The notes under the pieces were generated by a model that was not told where the DNA came from, did no database searches, and was given only the letters and a program-made list of their open reading frames with translations. A stretch of DNA of 64,000 nt from Methanogenium sp. S4BF (GTDB lineage Archaea > Halobacteriota > Methanomicrobia > Methanomicrobiales > Methanomicrobiaceae). This document shows, one piece after another, positions 46,937 to 55,513 of the stretch. The stretch covers positions 2,353,940 through 2,417,939 of the forward strand of contig NZ_CP091277.1 in the NCBI RefSeq assembly GCF_029633965.1, given 5' to 3'. How positions within the stretch are numbered: the stretch's first letter is position 1; every line of letters starts with the position of its first letter. The translations under genes and the position numbers were made by a program.

Positions 46937-47371
46937 TCATTTATCTGCGCCGAATAGGTATCTCTTCCAGATCTCAGGGGTCATCTCCGGCGGTGTGTAA
47001 TACTCAATCGTCCCGGCGGTAAAGACCAGAAGAACGAAATCCGGGTTATCGATCGATCCAAAATATTCCGCAAACATCGGGTTCCAGTAGCGTTCTTTTG
47101 TTTCCCGGTCTTCATGCACTTCTGCCTTGGCACGAATCCCGACATACGGGTCGGTAAATTCCTTCCCTGACCATATTGAGATAGCAGCCTCCGGACGTGC
47201 CTTCAGTTCTTCAACCTTGCGGGTGCTCTTCATGGTCCCTGCAACCAGGGTCATATCATCATATCCACTGAGTGCCATGAAACGCACTGCAGGCCGGTCT
47301 CCTGCTATGGTGGCAACTGCGCCTACATGTATGCCCCCAATCACACCGATGATCTTCTCTGCCAGTTCCAT
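46937..47371 (-). CDS. Pyridoxamine 5'-phosphate oxidase-like FMN-binding protein
   Basis: 144 residues of the split-barrel flavin-binding fold: VGAVATIAGDRPAVRFMAL, GTMKSTRKVEELKARPEAAISIW and a C-terminal DFVLLVFTAGTIEYYTPPE. Small archaeal members bind FMN, heme or F420; which one cannot be told. Single gene. Confidence 0.82.
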   Translation of the reverse strand: MELAEKIIGVIGGIHVGAVATIAGDRPAVRFMALSGYDDMTLVAGTMKSTRKVEELKARPEAAISIWSGKEFTDPYVGIRAKAEVHEDRETKERYWNPMFAEYFGSIDNPDFVLLVFTAGTIEYYTPPEMTPEIWKRYLFGADK

Positions 47372-47874
47372 GGTGACCCTACTCGCAGAGTGGAAATAAA
47401 TAGATGTTGGCGGCAGGTAGTGTGGACAGGTACCGGAATACCCGGCCCGGGGTGGATTTCACGCCATATCCGGTGTGGACAGCGGGATAAAGGCCCGATG
47501 GCATACGTGGTCCCTGGGAGCAGGAGGTCTGGTCTGGTCGTACGGGATGGGTCAGAAGATATTATCGTACGGCAGAAGTATATGTGCCCGGGTGGGTTCC
47601 GTGTGGGATCAGGATGATGTGGTGATAATTCGCGCGGTGTATTCCGAATCTTTGTCTGACCTGAGGTATGAATCTTTGATTCCGGTCTGCAGATTTTTGT
47701 CATTTAGGCTGCATGAAGCGCATTAACCGTTTTGGTTTGTTTCCGTTGATTTCACAGATTATGCCGGTGAGCCATAACCGACTGCGGGACTTTGCCTAAT
47801 TGTGGTCGTCCGGGGTCATATTGGCATCTCCTCAATACAATATATAATGAAGTACTGGCGCGCATTATAATAGA
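47372..47874. other. Intergenic region upstream of the DEAD-box helicase
   Basis: About 500 bases without a supported gene or recognisable RNA. The right end holds the helicase TATA box (CAATATATAATG, 47838-47849). Its centre lies about 31 bases before the ATG, so the transcript should be almost leaderless and most of this region is probably untranscribed in that direction. Confidence 0.5.
47838..47849 (+). promoter_or_regulatory. TATA box of the DEAD-box helicase gene
   Basis: CAATATATAATG, with transcription expected to start about 27 bases downstream, near 47871, four bases before the ATG. Confidence 0.6.
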
Positions 47875-49497
47875 ATGGAAAACTTTTTTCGCTTCTCGAC
47901 ATTTCCCATATCACCGGAAATAATCAAGGCAATAGAAGATATGGGATTCGAAGAGCCCACACCGATTCAGGTGCAGGCAATCCCCCCCATTCTTGAAGGA
48001 AAGGACGTGACCGGACAGGCACAGACCGGTACCGGAAAGACCGCAGCATTCGCCATTCCGGCACTTCATGCTGTTGACCTGACCTCTACAAAGACACAGG
48101 TTATCGTACTCTCACCGACCCGTGAACTTGCGATCCAGACCGCAGAAGAGTTCAACCGGCTTTCAAAATACATTAGGAAAGTTCATATTCTTCCCGTCTA
48201 CGGCGGCCAGCCGATTGAACGCCAGTTCCGCGCACTGAAAGTGGGTGTACAGATTGTTGTCGGCACCCCCGGGCGTGTGCTGGATCATCTGGACCGTGGG
48301 ACACTCTCCCTTGACAATGTAAAGATGGTGGTCCTGGATGAGGCCGACCAGATGCTTGACATGGGATTCAGGGAGGACATTGAGAAAATTCTCGCAGAGA
48401 CCCCGAAGGAGAGACAGACTGTGCTCTTCTCTGCAACAATTCCCGCACCAATCAAGGAGATCTCACGCCGGTTCCAGAAGAACCCCGAGTTCGTGCGTGT
48501 GCAGCACCGTGAACTGACGGTTCCGCAGATTGAGCAGCTCTACCTTGAAGTGCGCAACCGGGAAAAGAACGAAGTGCTCTGCCGCATCCTTGAGATGTAT
48601 GATCCTGAGCTCGCACTGGTCTTCTGCAATACCAAGCGTGCTGTAGACGAACTGATGACCCAGCTGCAGACCAGAGGATACTTCTCAGAAGCGCTTCATG
48701 GCGATATGAAACAGTCGCAGCGTGACCGGGTAATGGCAAAGTTCCGCAGGGGTGCAATTGACGTCCTTATTGCAACTGATGTTGCAGCACGTGGCATTGA
48801 TGTGGACGATGTGGACCTTGTCATCAACTTCGATGTTCCGCAGGATGTGGAGTACTATGTGCACCGGATCGGACGGACAGCACGGGCAGGACGAGAGGGA
48901 CGTGCGATTACCTTTGTCGGCCCGAAGGAGATCTACAAACTCCGGTCCATCCAGAAGTATGCACATATCACAATCACTGCTATTCCTCTCCCCACTGCCC
49001 GGGACGTTGAACGGACCCGTATGCGCAATCTGATAGAGAAGATCAAGGAGAGCTCTGATGATGGTGACAATGAAAAATATGTGGAGATCGTCGAGCAGAT
49101 CATGGTTGACGGCTACACCTCCCTTGACATTGCCGCAGCGCTGCTGAAGATGAAACTGGATACCGGTTCCGATGCGGATGAGAGCTCCTCGATTCAGGCA
49201 GATAGTTTTGGCCACTCAGGCATTGTTCAGCTCTGCATGAACCTCGGCAGGGAAGACCGTATCCGGCCAAAAGACATTGTCGGCGCGATCACGGGAGAAA
49301 CAGGCATTACCGGCAAGGAGATTGGCGCCATCAGCATCTTTGACACCTACTCCCTGCTGGAAGTCCCCCAGGAAAAGGCAAAGCAGGTCGTTGAGGGAAT
49401 GGTTGGGAAATCTATCGGCGGGATTAAACTTGTCAATGGGAAAACTCTCGGCTTTGACTGCCCAAAGAACGAAAGATCCCGGAAAAAACGGTATTAA
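47875..49497 (+). CDS. DEAD-box RNA helicase with C-terminal RNA-binding domain
   Basis: 540 residues. Q motif (GFEEPTPIQ), Walker A AQTGTGKT, PTRELA, TPGR, DEAD in VVLDEADQML, SAT, and in domain 2 HGDMKQSQRD and HRIGRTARAG. The C-terminal 75 residues resemble the DbpA/CsdA RNA-binding domain (GREDRIRPKDIVGAITGETGITGKEIGAISIFD). Expected to act in ribosome assembly or cold adaptation. Single gene followed by a hairpin. Confidence 0.95.
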   Translation: MENFFRFSTFPISPEIIKAIEDMGFEEPTPIQVQAIPPILEGKDVTGQAQTGTGKTAAFAIPALHAVDLTSTKTQVIVLSPTRELAIQTAEEFNRLSKYIRKVHILPVYGGQPIERQFRALKVGVQIVVGTPGRVLDHLDRGTLSLDNVKMVVLDEADQMLDMGFREDIEKILAETPKERQTVLFSATIPAPIKEISRRFQKNPEFVRVQHRELTVPQIEQLYLEVRNREKNEVLCRILEMYDPELALVFCNTKRAVDELMTQLQTRGYFSEALHGDMKQSQRDRVMAKFRRGAIDVLIATDVAARGIDVDDVDLVINFDVPQDVEYYVHRIGRTARAGREGRAITFVGPKEIYKLRSIQKYAHITITAIPLPTARDVERTRMRNLIEKIKESSDDGDNEKYVEIVEQIMVDGYTSLDIAAALLKMKLDTGSDADESSSIQADSFGHSGIVQLCMNLGREDRIRPKDIVGAITGETGITGKEIGAISIFDTYSLLEVPQEKAKQVVEGMVGKSIGGIKLVNGKTLGFDCPKNERSRKKRY

Positions 49498-49523
49498 ATT
49501 TGATTTTTAGCCGGTGAAACCAG

Positions 49524-49544
49524 ACAGGGGCAGGCTGCCCCTGT
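49524..49544. terminator. Hairpin between convergent helicase and SLATT-like genes
   Basis: A perfect 9-bp inverted repeat (ACAGGGGCA / TGCCCCTGT) with a 3-base loop, located 27 bases after the helicase stop and before the convergent stop at 49609. T-rich stretches follow at about 49560-49585. Likely a transcription-end or RNA-stabilising element for both strands. Confidence 0.5.
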
Positions 49545-49608
49545 AATACACTGGTTATTCCGTTTTTCCCATAGACTCTTTTTTCCTGGTACCTGCACCA
49601 GCCCGGTT

Positions 49609-51258
49609 TTACATTGCCTCAACCCGGCGGAAGCGAAAGATTATCCGCCAGTCCTGCTGTTCCCGGAGGGTGACCTCGTTCATCTCCTCAAGATAGTCAC
49701 AGAGATCTTTCATGTTCTTTGCATGCTGGATCTGGTTTCTGATAGCCGTGATATGGCGGACAGTGTGTGCATAGCGTTCGGCATTGCGCTGGTATTCCCG
49801 CTGGAGACGGAGTGCAGCAATGGCTGAACCAACTGCAGGGAGGGTGATGGTAAAAAAGGCAAGAATCATCGGTATGCGAAACGGGTATTCCGTTTCCCAG
49901 TGGCCGATTCCGGTTGCATGCAAAACCGCGAGGATGAGAGTGATGGAAAAGATTGCCACACCGGCACGGGTCAGAAGTGTGAGGCTGCGGCGTGCAGCAT
50001 TCCCTGCCCGTTCATAGTGTCTCAGGCGGTTTGTAATCCAAGCAGACCGAAAAAAGTTCTTGATGGGTACATACGGTGTATCAAGGCGACAGAACTGGAT
50101 CGGTCGTGAGCCCATAATCTCTTCAAACGCCATGACCATCCAGTCGTTTGGGCGGTGGGCAAGGCTCATATGAGGTGGCGTATCCGGCTTTTCACACTGG
50201 ATGCAGATGATGCAGAGGAAAAATGCAGCACGCAGGCGTTCTGTGAGAAAGTTGTAGTCAATCCAGCGGCGGTGATAATCACCGTGGCGTGACGTATACA
50301 TCAAAAGAATGATCAGTGAGATCTCAAACACTTCCAGCCAGACCAGCCATGGCAACTCCGGGAGAAAGAGGGTCTGGAATGTGATGGTTGCAACGGCAAG
50401 GGCGGCAAGCAGGGAGACGCATGTACCTGTCCATGTATGCAGGCGCTGGTACTTATTTGCCAGAATGCGTGTCCGGGTGAAATATGGGAGTAAAGATCCA
50501 TAAATCGGCTCCAGAATCTCGTCGTTCAGTGATGCCTTCTCCGATTCCCTGCGCAGAGATGAAAGATACCGCTGGTATGTGGTGATATACAAATCGGGGT
50601 TGATATCTTCCTTATTATACTGGTTGAGCTCTGCATAGGAATCAAAGATCATGTCGTCATGGGCCAGTTCATAGTGGCTGCCGTTCACCGGATTTACTGC
50701 AATGATAGTCCGCCCGTGATTGCGGGCAAGATCGAAGACACTCCCCGGCCGGTAGAGGTCAGCACCGGGTTCCCATTCTCCGACAAGGAGCGCCAGCGTG
50801 CACCAGTCGATGATCGCATCATGGACCGGGTTGTATCCGGGGGTTGCGTCTTCTTCATGAATTATTTCAATATCATGATCTACATCCCCTTCAAACGGGC
50901 AGAGGCTTTTATCCGGTTGATCCTTGCCACAATATATCAGGGCTATCTCCGGGGGGCGGGCGCCCTCCCAGATACTGTCTGCAAGGAGGGCCTCAAGGAT
51001 GATGTGCTCCGGCCCTGCCTGGTGGGGAAGGAAGAACCGGTAGGAATGAGGTGTACCGGCGAGAACATTCTCGAGGCGAAGAAACACATTTTTTATTGTC
51101 TCCAGAACAGGGCCGGCAGTGAAGTGGTGCTCTGTGACGATGAGGCCAACCTGTACGGATGCAGCGAGGGGGCCAGGCGGATACATGGAATCCCGGGACG
51201 AAGTGATTGTCTCTGCATTTCTCTGGCGGAGTTTCCTGTGTTCCGTACGTTTCTTCAT
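49609..51258 (-). CDS. Membrane protein with N-terminal Rossmann/SLOG-like domain and SLATT-like transmembrane region
   Basis: 549 residues. The N-terminal ~170 residues look like a nucleotide- or sugar-binding alpha/beta domain (VQVGLIVTEHHF ... DWCTLALLVGEWEPG ... GSVFDLARNHGRTIIAVNP). There are four hydrophobic segments in two pairs (about 285-310, 315-335 and 432-455, 465-487). WIDYNFLTERLR after the first pair and SAIAALRLQREYQRNAERY after the last resemble the SLATT/DUF4231 membrane effectors linked to nucleotide-signalling defence. No cyclase or toxin partner adjoins it. Family is inferred, role unknown. Confidence 0.6.
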   Translation of the reverse strand: MKKRTEHRKLRQRNAETITSSRDSMYPPGPLAASVQVGLIVTEHHFTAGPVLETIKNVFLRLENVLAGTPHSYRFFLPHQAGPEHIILEALLADSIWEGARPPEIALIYCGKDQPDKSLCPFEGDVDHDIEIIHEEDATPGYNPVHDAIIDWCTLALLVGEWEPGADLYRPGSVFDLARNHGRTIIAVNPVNGSHYELAHDDMIFDSYAELNQYNKEDINPDLYITTYQRYLSSLRRESEKASLNDEILEPIYGSLLPYFTRTRILANKYQRLHTWTGTCVSLLAALAVATITFQTLFLPELPWLVWLEVFEISLIILLMYTSRHGDYHRRWIDYNFLTERLRAAFFLCIICIQCEKPDTPPHMSLAHRPNDWMVMAFEEIMGSRPIQFCRLDTPYVPIKNFFRSAWITNRLRHYERAGNAARRSLTLLTRAGVAIFSITLILAVLHATGIGHWETEYPFRIPMILAFFTITLPAVGSAIAALRLQREYQRNAERYAHTVRHITAIRNQIQHAKNMKDLCDYLEEMNEVTLREQQDWRIIFRFRRVEAM

Positions 51259-51507
51259 TTCTCTAGTGTATCCTCCTTTTTGAATGGCAATAAAGGTTTC
51301 ACGTGAAAACCGGCGAGATCAGTGTGCATATCTTTCGATATTTCTGAATACTCTTTTGGTGTCGTGACGGTTTTGTATCCAAAGCACTGCTTGTCACCCC
51401 CACTTTCCTTCGCCGGAAAAATCCCCGGATTTCTTGGGTAAAGGTATTTCTTCTCTGCCGGAAATCCAGACTATATCCCAAACAGCATGAGAGGGAGAGA
51501 ATGACAT

Positions 51508-52416
51508 ATGAGCGGAAAAGGCGGCGGAACCGGCGGGGGGACAGGCGCGAATACAGGTGGGAATACAGGTGGGGGAACGGGTACCGGTAGTGGAGGGGGA
51601 GGAGTTGCTGCAAATCTCATTCCCCGTGCGGCAGGGTTTGCGTATGCAATTATAGTGGTATTTGCGCTTGCAATACTCTGGTATACCGGGAAAATAAATC
51701 GGAAAAAGGCGTTTGTTTTTTTACTCATCTCCACAGCACTGGGATTTCTGATCTTTGCTCCTGTTGCGCCGCATAACTTCCAGCAGTTGATTCTCCGGGA
51801 CGCTGTATCGCTGGGCGCCTCCCTCCAGGTGGCAGCTGCCGGGTTGACTCTGATGCTGATTCTCTCTTTGGTGTTCGGGAGAATATTCTGCGGGCATATC
51901 TGTCCGGCCGGTGCCGTTCAGGAGCTTGCCTCCCTCGTTCCCCTGCCCAAATGTGGACAGAACGGGAAGTTGATGTCTCTGGGTATCCGGGCGGTTGTTT
52001 TTGTGATTGTTCTTGCAGCGGCGTTCGGGTGGTCTGTCGGAATTATCGATTATTTTGGCCTCAAAGAGTTCTTTTCATTTGATGTGACGTCTGTTCTCTT
52101 CTATGTCTTTCTCGGGGTGCTGCTTCTCTCAATGGTGGTATACCGGCCATTCTGCCGGTTCATCTGCCCGTACGGGCTGCTTTTATCCCTCACCGCGGCG
52201 GTGAGCGCCTTCAAGTTCCGGCGGACAGATACCTGCATTCAATGTGGACGCTGTGAGCGGGCCTGTCCCACCGATGAAGCGAAGGTGGGCGACCGGAAAT
52301 CGGAATGCTATATGTGCGGCCGGTGCGTTGAGGTCTGCCCGGTAGCCGGGGCCCTCGTATACCGGCGTTCAACGGGCAGATGGTCGGCAGCAGGCATCCG
52401 GGATGAGAAGGAATAG
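51508..52416 (+). CDS. NapH-like membrane-bound ferredoxin with Gly/Thr-rich N-terminus
   Basis: 302 residues. The first ~33 residues are almost entirely Gly, Thr, Ser and Asn (low complexity). Then come about five transmembrane helices with two CxxxCP motifs (FCGHICPAGA, FCRFICPYGL) and a C-terminal two-cluster ferredoxin (CIQCGRCERACP, CYMCGRCVEVCP). This is the NapH/MauN/RdxA type of quinol or thiol electron-transfer protein. GAGGGAGAGAATGA precedes the start. Stands alone; partner enzymes are not nearby. Confidence 0.88.
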   Translation: MSGKGGGTGGGTGANTGGNTGGGTGTGSGGGGVAANLIPRAAGFAYAIIVVFALAILWYTGKINRKKAFVFLLISTALGFLIFAPVAPHNFQQLILRDAVSLGASLQVAAAGLTLMLILSLVFGRIFCGHICPAGAVQELASLVPLPKCGQNGKLMSLGIRAVVFVIVLAAAFGWSVGIIDYFGLKEFFSFDVTSVLFYVFLGVLLLSMVVYRPFCRFICPYGLLLSLTAAVSAFKFRRTDTCIQCGRCERACPTDEAKVGDRKSECYMCGRCVEVCPVAGALVYRRSTGRWSAAGIRDEKE

Positions 52417-52551
52417 GCAGGAAGAAATTTCATTGCATTTTTCCTTTTTCTGATAGAACGGGATTATTCAGTCATCTCTTTGCCTCTGCCGGGAATCTGG
52501 ATGGAACATACTCTGCGACAGGTCATCATGGGATCGGAGGGGTGCTTTTTG

Positions 52552-53838
52552 TTATGTGTTCCTGCCGGTTTTCTTCGATGCAATGGCATCTGCCGCGAGT
52601 GCAGCGGTTGAAAAAGCTGCCTGCAGGTTATACCCGCCGGTGTCGCCATCGATGTCTGTCACCTCCCCGATGCAGAAGAGCCCGGGCACTGTTTTTGCTT
52701 CCATGGTCTTCTGCCGGATGGCATCACGTGCCACCCCGCCCCGTGTTGCCATCGCCGTCGCATACCCTTCTGTTCCTGCCACCGTGGACGGGAAGTCTGT
52801 CAGATGCCTGATGAGGGTGTTTCGGTTTGGTTTGGTGAGATGGGCGCAGGTGGCATCACGCGGGATGCCGGAGAGTTCAAGCATGCGGAGGAGAAACCGG
52901 ACGGGTATACCTTTCTCTGTGAGCACAGTCTTTACCTGTCGGTTTTTTCCATCTGTGATGGCGTCGGTCAGCTCCTTTCTGGCATGGTCCTGACCCGTGG
53001 CGGCTATAAAACCCACGTGCAGGCTGTCTCCGGGACGGACATACCGGGAGATATGCAGGGCACCGGGGCCGGAAAAGCCGTTTACCGTGAGGATGATGTC
53101 CCCGGTTACCTCCCGTATTTTTTTGTTCTCCCGGTAGAGGGAGAGCGGGACACCATCGAATGATATACCGGTTAAATCACGGAAGGGATAGTCCCTGATG
53201 ATGATGGCAGCGAGTGCCGGGCCTGTCTCGGTGACCGGCAATCCCAGCATACCGGCGAGTGTGTATCCGTCTCCCGTCGACCCGGTCGCCGGGTAGGAGG
53301 CCCCGCCGGCTGCGAGCACGACATGCTCTGCAATATATACGGCATCTCCTGTCCTGACTGAGAAAAGGCCGTCTTTATGATCGATTGCCCGGACAGGCTC
53401 CCCACACCGGACTTTAACTCCCGCACGGTCGCACTCTGCAAGAAGGATGGAGAGGACATCCTTTGCGGTCCCGTCTGTGGGAAAGTATTTGCCGTTTTCA
53501 TCGGGGGTAAAGAAGAGGCCGCGGTCTTTGAAAAATGCCAGCAGGTCAGAATTGGTGAAGTTCATCAGGGCAGGGCGGAGAAATTTTCCGCCATCCCCGT
53601 AATGTGCCGTAAACTCAGCCATTGATCCGGTATGGGTGAGATTGCACCGGCCCGCTCCTGTGATGCAGAGTTTTCTCCCGCAGGAAGGCATCTTCTCGAG
53701 GACCAGGATGCGCCGGTTGTTCCCTGCGGCACGGCAGGCACAGAAGAGCCCGGCAGGGCCGCCTCCGATGATGATGGCGGTATATAGTCTGTCTGTTCCG
53801 GCACTGTCAATGCCTTTGGCACTATCTTCTGATGTCAT
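52552..53838 (-). CDS. BaiN/HI0933-like FAD-dependent oxidoreductase
   Basis: 428 residues. N-terminal FAD-binding AIIIGGGPAGLFCACRAA, then KLCITGAGRCNLTH, the family-specific GGASYPATGSTGDGY and the C-terminal FCIGEVTDIDGDTGGYNLQAAFSTA. Members reduce or dehydrogenate varied substrates; reaction not assignable. The first ~17 residues may be dispensable. Confidence 0.9.
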   Translation of the reverse strand: MTSEDSAKGIDSAGTDRLYTAIIIGGGPAGLFCACRAAGNNRRILVLEKMPSCGRKLCITGAGRCNLTHTGSMAEFTAHYGDGGKFLRPALMNFTNSDLLAFFKDRGLFFTPDENGKYFPTDGTAKDVLSILLAECDRAGVKVRCGEPVRAIDHKDGLFSVRTGDAVYIAEHVVLAAGGASYPATGSTGDGYTLAGMLGLPVTETGPALAAIIIRDYPFRDLTGISFDGVPLSLYRENKKIREVTGDIILTVNGFSGPGALHISRYVRPGDSLHVGFIAATGQDHARKELTDAITDGKNRQVKTVLTEKGIPVRFLLRMLELSGIPRDATCAHLTKPNRNTLIRHLTDFPSTVAGTEGYATAMATRGGVARDAIRQKTMEAKTVPGLFCIGEVTDIDGDTGGYNLQAAFSTAALAADAIASKKTGRNT

Positions 53839-53928
53839 ATCTGGTGGGAGAGTAGTCTTTTGTGTTTATGCAGTATTACCCCGCAGGTTCTGCCGCCTGC
53901 CGGGGGTCGGGGCCGACCGACCTTTCGC

Positions 53929-54747
53929 TCATTCTTTTCCGGGGGATGGAACCCGGAATGATGCATGTTTTTTCTCCGTTGCTGCAAACAGTTCATCGCA
54001 TACCGGGGGGAATTCACGGGACAGGATCTTTACCCCAACTTCTGTTATTCCTCCGGGGGTGGCCACCCGGCTGATGATATCTGCACACGCCGTTCCGGGA
54101 ATCTCCAGCAGGGCGGCTGTGCCGATGAATGTCTCGCGGGCAAGTGCTTCTGCCTCATCTGCGGGAACCCCAGTCATCCGGGCTGCGGATGCGGCAAATT
54201 CACGGACCATTGCCGCAAAGAATGCCGGGGCACAGCTGGTGAGGGTGGTATAGGGCTCGATATCCGGCTCTGAAATGATGACCGGGGTGCCGATGGCCCC
54301 GAAGAGGGAGATGACCCGTTCGTGGTCGGCCTGTGTGGTACGATCTGAAAAAACGATGAGTGAGACCCCCTTCAGCTGTTCTGAGGTGACCGAGGGTATC
54401 ACCCGCGCCACCCGTGCGGGAATCAGGGATTCGAGTGCGCTCAGGGGCACATCCGATGCAACCGAGATGAGCAGTTTGTCTTCAGTCAGGAGGTCTTTTA
54501 CCTCCTCCATGACCGGCATCACGTCCGGCTGTCTGACACAGAGGAGGATAACATCTGAGTCTTTTACAAGTGTACGGTTGTCGTCTGCGGTCTGTATCCC
54601 GGTTTCTGCGGCAATTGCAATACGCGCCTCCGGTGTGCGGTTTGCAGCACAGAGGTTTTGGGGAATTGCTGCACCACCCCTGAGAAATGACCTGATGAGC
54701 ATGCCCCCCATGCTCCCCGTCCCGATGACTCCTATCTGCCTGTCCAT
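53929..54747 (-). CDS. proC: Pyrroline-5-carboxylate reductase-like protein
   Basis: 272 residues from ATG 54747. NAD(P)-binding IGVIGTGSMGGMLI and the C-terminal helical region with GTAALLEIP ... VATPGGITEVGVKIL, where TPGGxT is the ProC signature. Likely makes proline from pyrroline-5-carboxylate, though ComER-like paralogues share these motifs. Single gene. Confidence 0.82.
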   Translation of the reverse strand: MDRQIGVIGTGSMGGMLIRSFLRGGAAIPQNLCAANRTPEARIAIAAETGIQTADDNRTLVKDSDVILLCVRQPDVMPVMEEVKDLLTEDKLLISVASDVPLSALESLIPARVARVIPSVTSEQLKGVSLIVFSDRTTQADHERVISLFGAIGTPVIISEPDIEPYTTLTSCAPAFFAAMVREFAASAARMTGVPADEAEALARETFIGTAALLEIPGTACADIISRVATPGGITEVGVKILSREFPPVCDELFAATEKKHASFRVPSPGKE

Positions 54748-55513
54748 GCTCTCTTTCACACCCTAAGTATACATGTTCTATCAGGTTTAAGGGTGTCTTA
54801 GCTGCTGCCGGCCAGACATTCATGGTCATTCATCCTTCCGGCGACATGTCTTTTCCGTCTCCGGTGCAGGCTGTCCGTTTGGCAGCAGATGTGCGTGATA
54901 TCACGGCGGAATAGTGCTCCCTGCAGGGTACCTTCCACTCTATTCGTTCCCGGATACCCCTGTGACCACATGTTCGTACTGCTTTCCTGCAAAAAAGGAG
55001 GTATTCTCATGATATATATACAGGATGATAATTATGCCAGAATCAGATTCCTGCACACCATGACCATTTCAGGTTCTTAGCGGGTTATAGCAGGTGCACA
55101 TGCCTCTGATCGAAAATGTATTTGAAAAACGGGATGATATTGGTTTGCACCTCAAGGTTGCATGGCAAAGGGTTGTTCATTCAGAATATATGGGTTGTGT
55201 TCACGATTTTGTGAGTCAGGTTGCTATCATATGTCTTTCCCGGTGTAAGATGGTGCAAAAATCGAAAATGTGTGTTCCGGAATAACGGGTGAGGTTCTCC
55301 TCTCTAAAAATCTCCTGAAATGCCTGTTGTCTATCTTGTAGATTGCTGCCCCTAATTTTTATCAATGTGGATATCTCATTCCGGCTTTTTTGCTTACATG
55401 AGTTGCTATACCGGTATTTTGAGGAGAATATCGTGCCTTGTTTATATCCTCAGTACTCAATATATGTTCATGTACACTCCCCTGTCAGGGACGTATGAAA
55501 ACGGTGGGATATC
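54748..55513. other. Large intergenic region upstream of the purine permease
   Basis: About 760 bases. One 23-codon ORF with a perfect ribosome-binding site is listed separately. A 63-codon frame at 55094-55285 starts with GTG, has no good ribosome-binding site and is doubtful. GTTTATATCC near 55439 may be the permease TATA box. No tRNA-like fold seen. Confidence 0.45.
55009..55080 (+). CDS. Possible 23-residue small ORF
   Basis: ATG 55009 follows AAGGAGGT by six bases, one of the best ribosome-binding sites in the window, and the frame runs 23 codons (MIYIQDDNYARIR ...) to TAG. Nothing else supports it; it could be a leader peptide or chance. Confidence 0.25.
   Translation: MIYIQDDNYARIRFLHTMTISGS

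Noticed and set aside
50659-51306. 215-codon plus-strand frame opposite the SLATT-like gene
   Set aside because: The minus-strand frame is longer and has coherent membrane topology; the opposite frame shows no pattern.
53636-54253. 205-codon plus-strand frame across the BaiN-like and proC genes
   Set aside because: It spans two recognisable genes on the other strand and is Ala/Ser/Arg-rich as expected for a shadow.
55094-55285. 63-codon frame in the permease upstream region
   Set aside because: GTG start without a ribosome-binding site, no family features, and in a region that otherwise looks non-coding.
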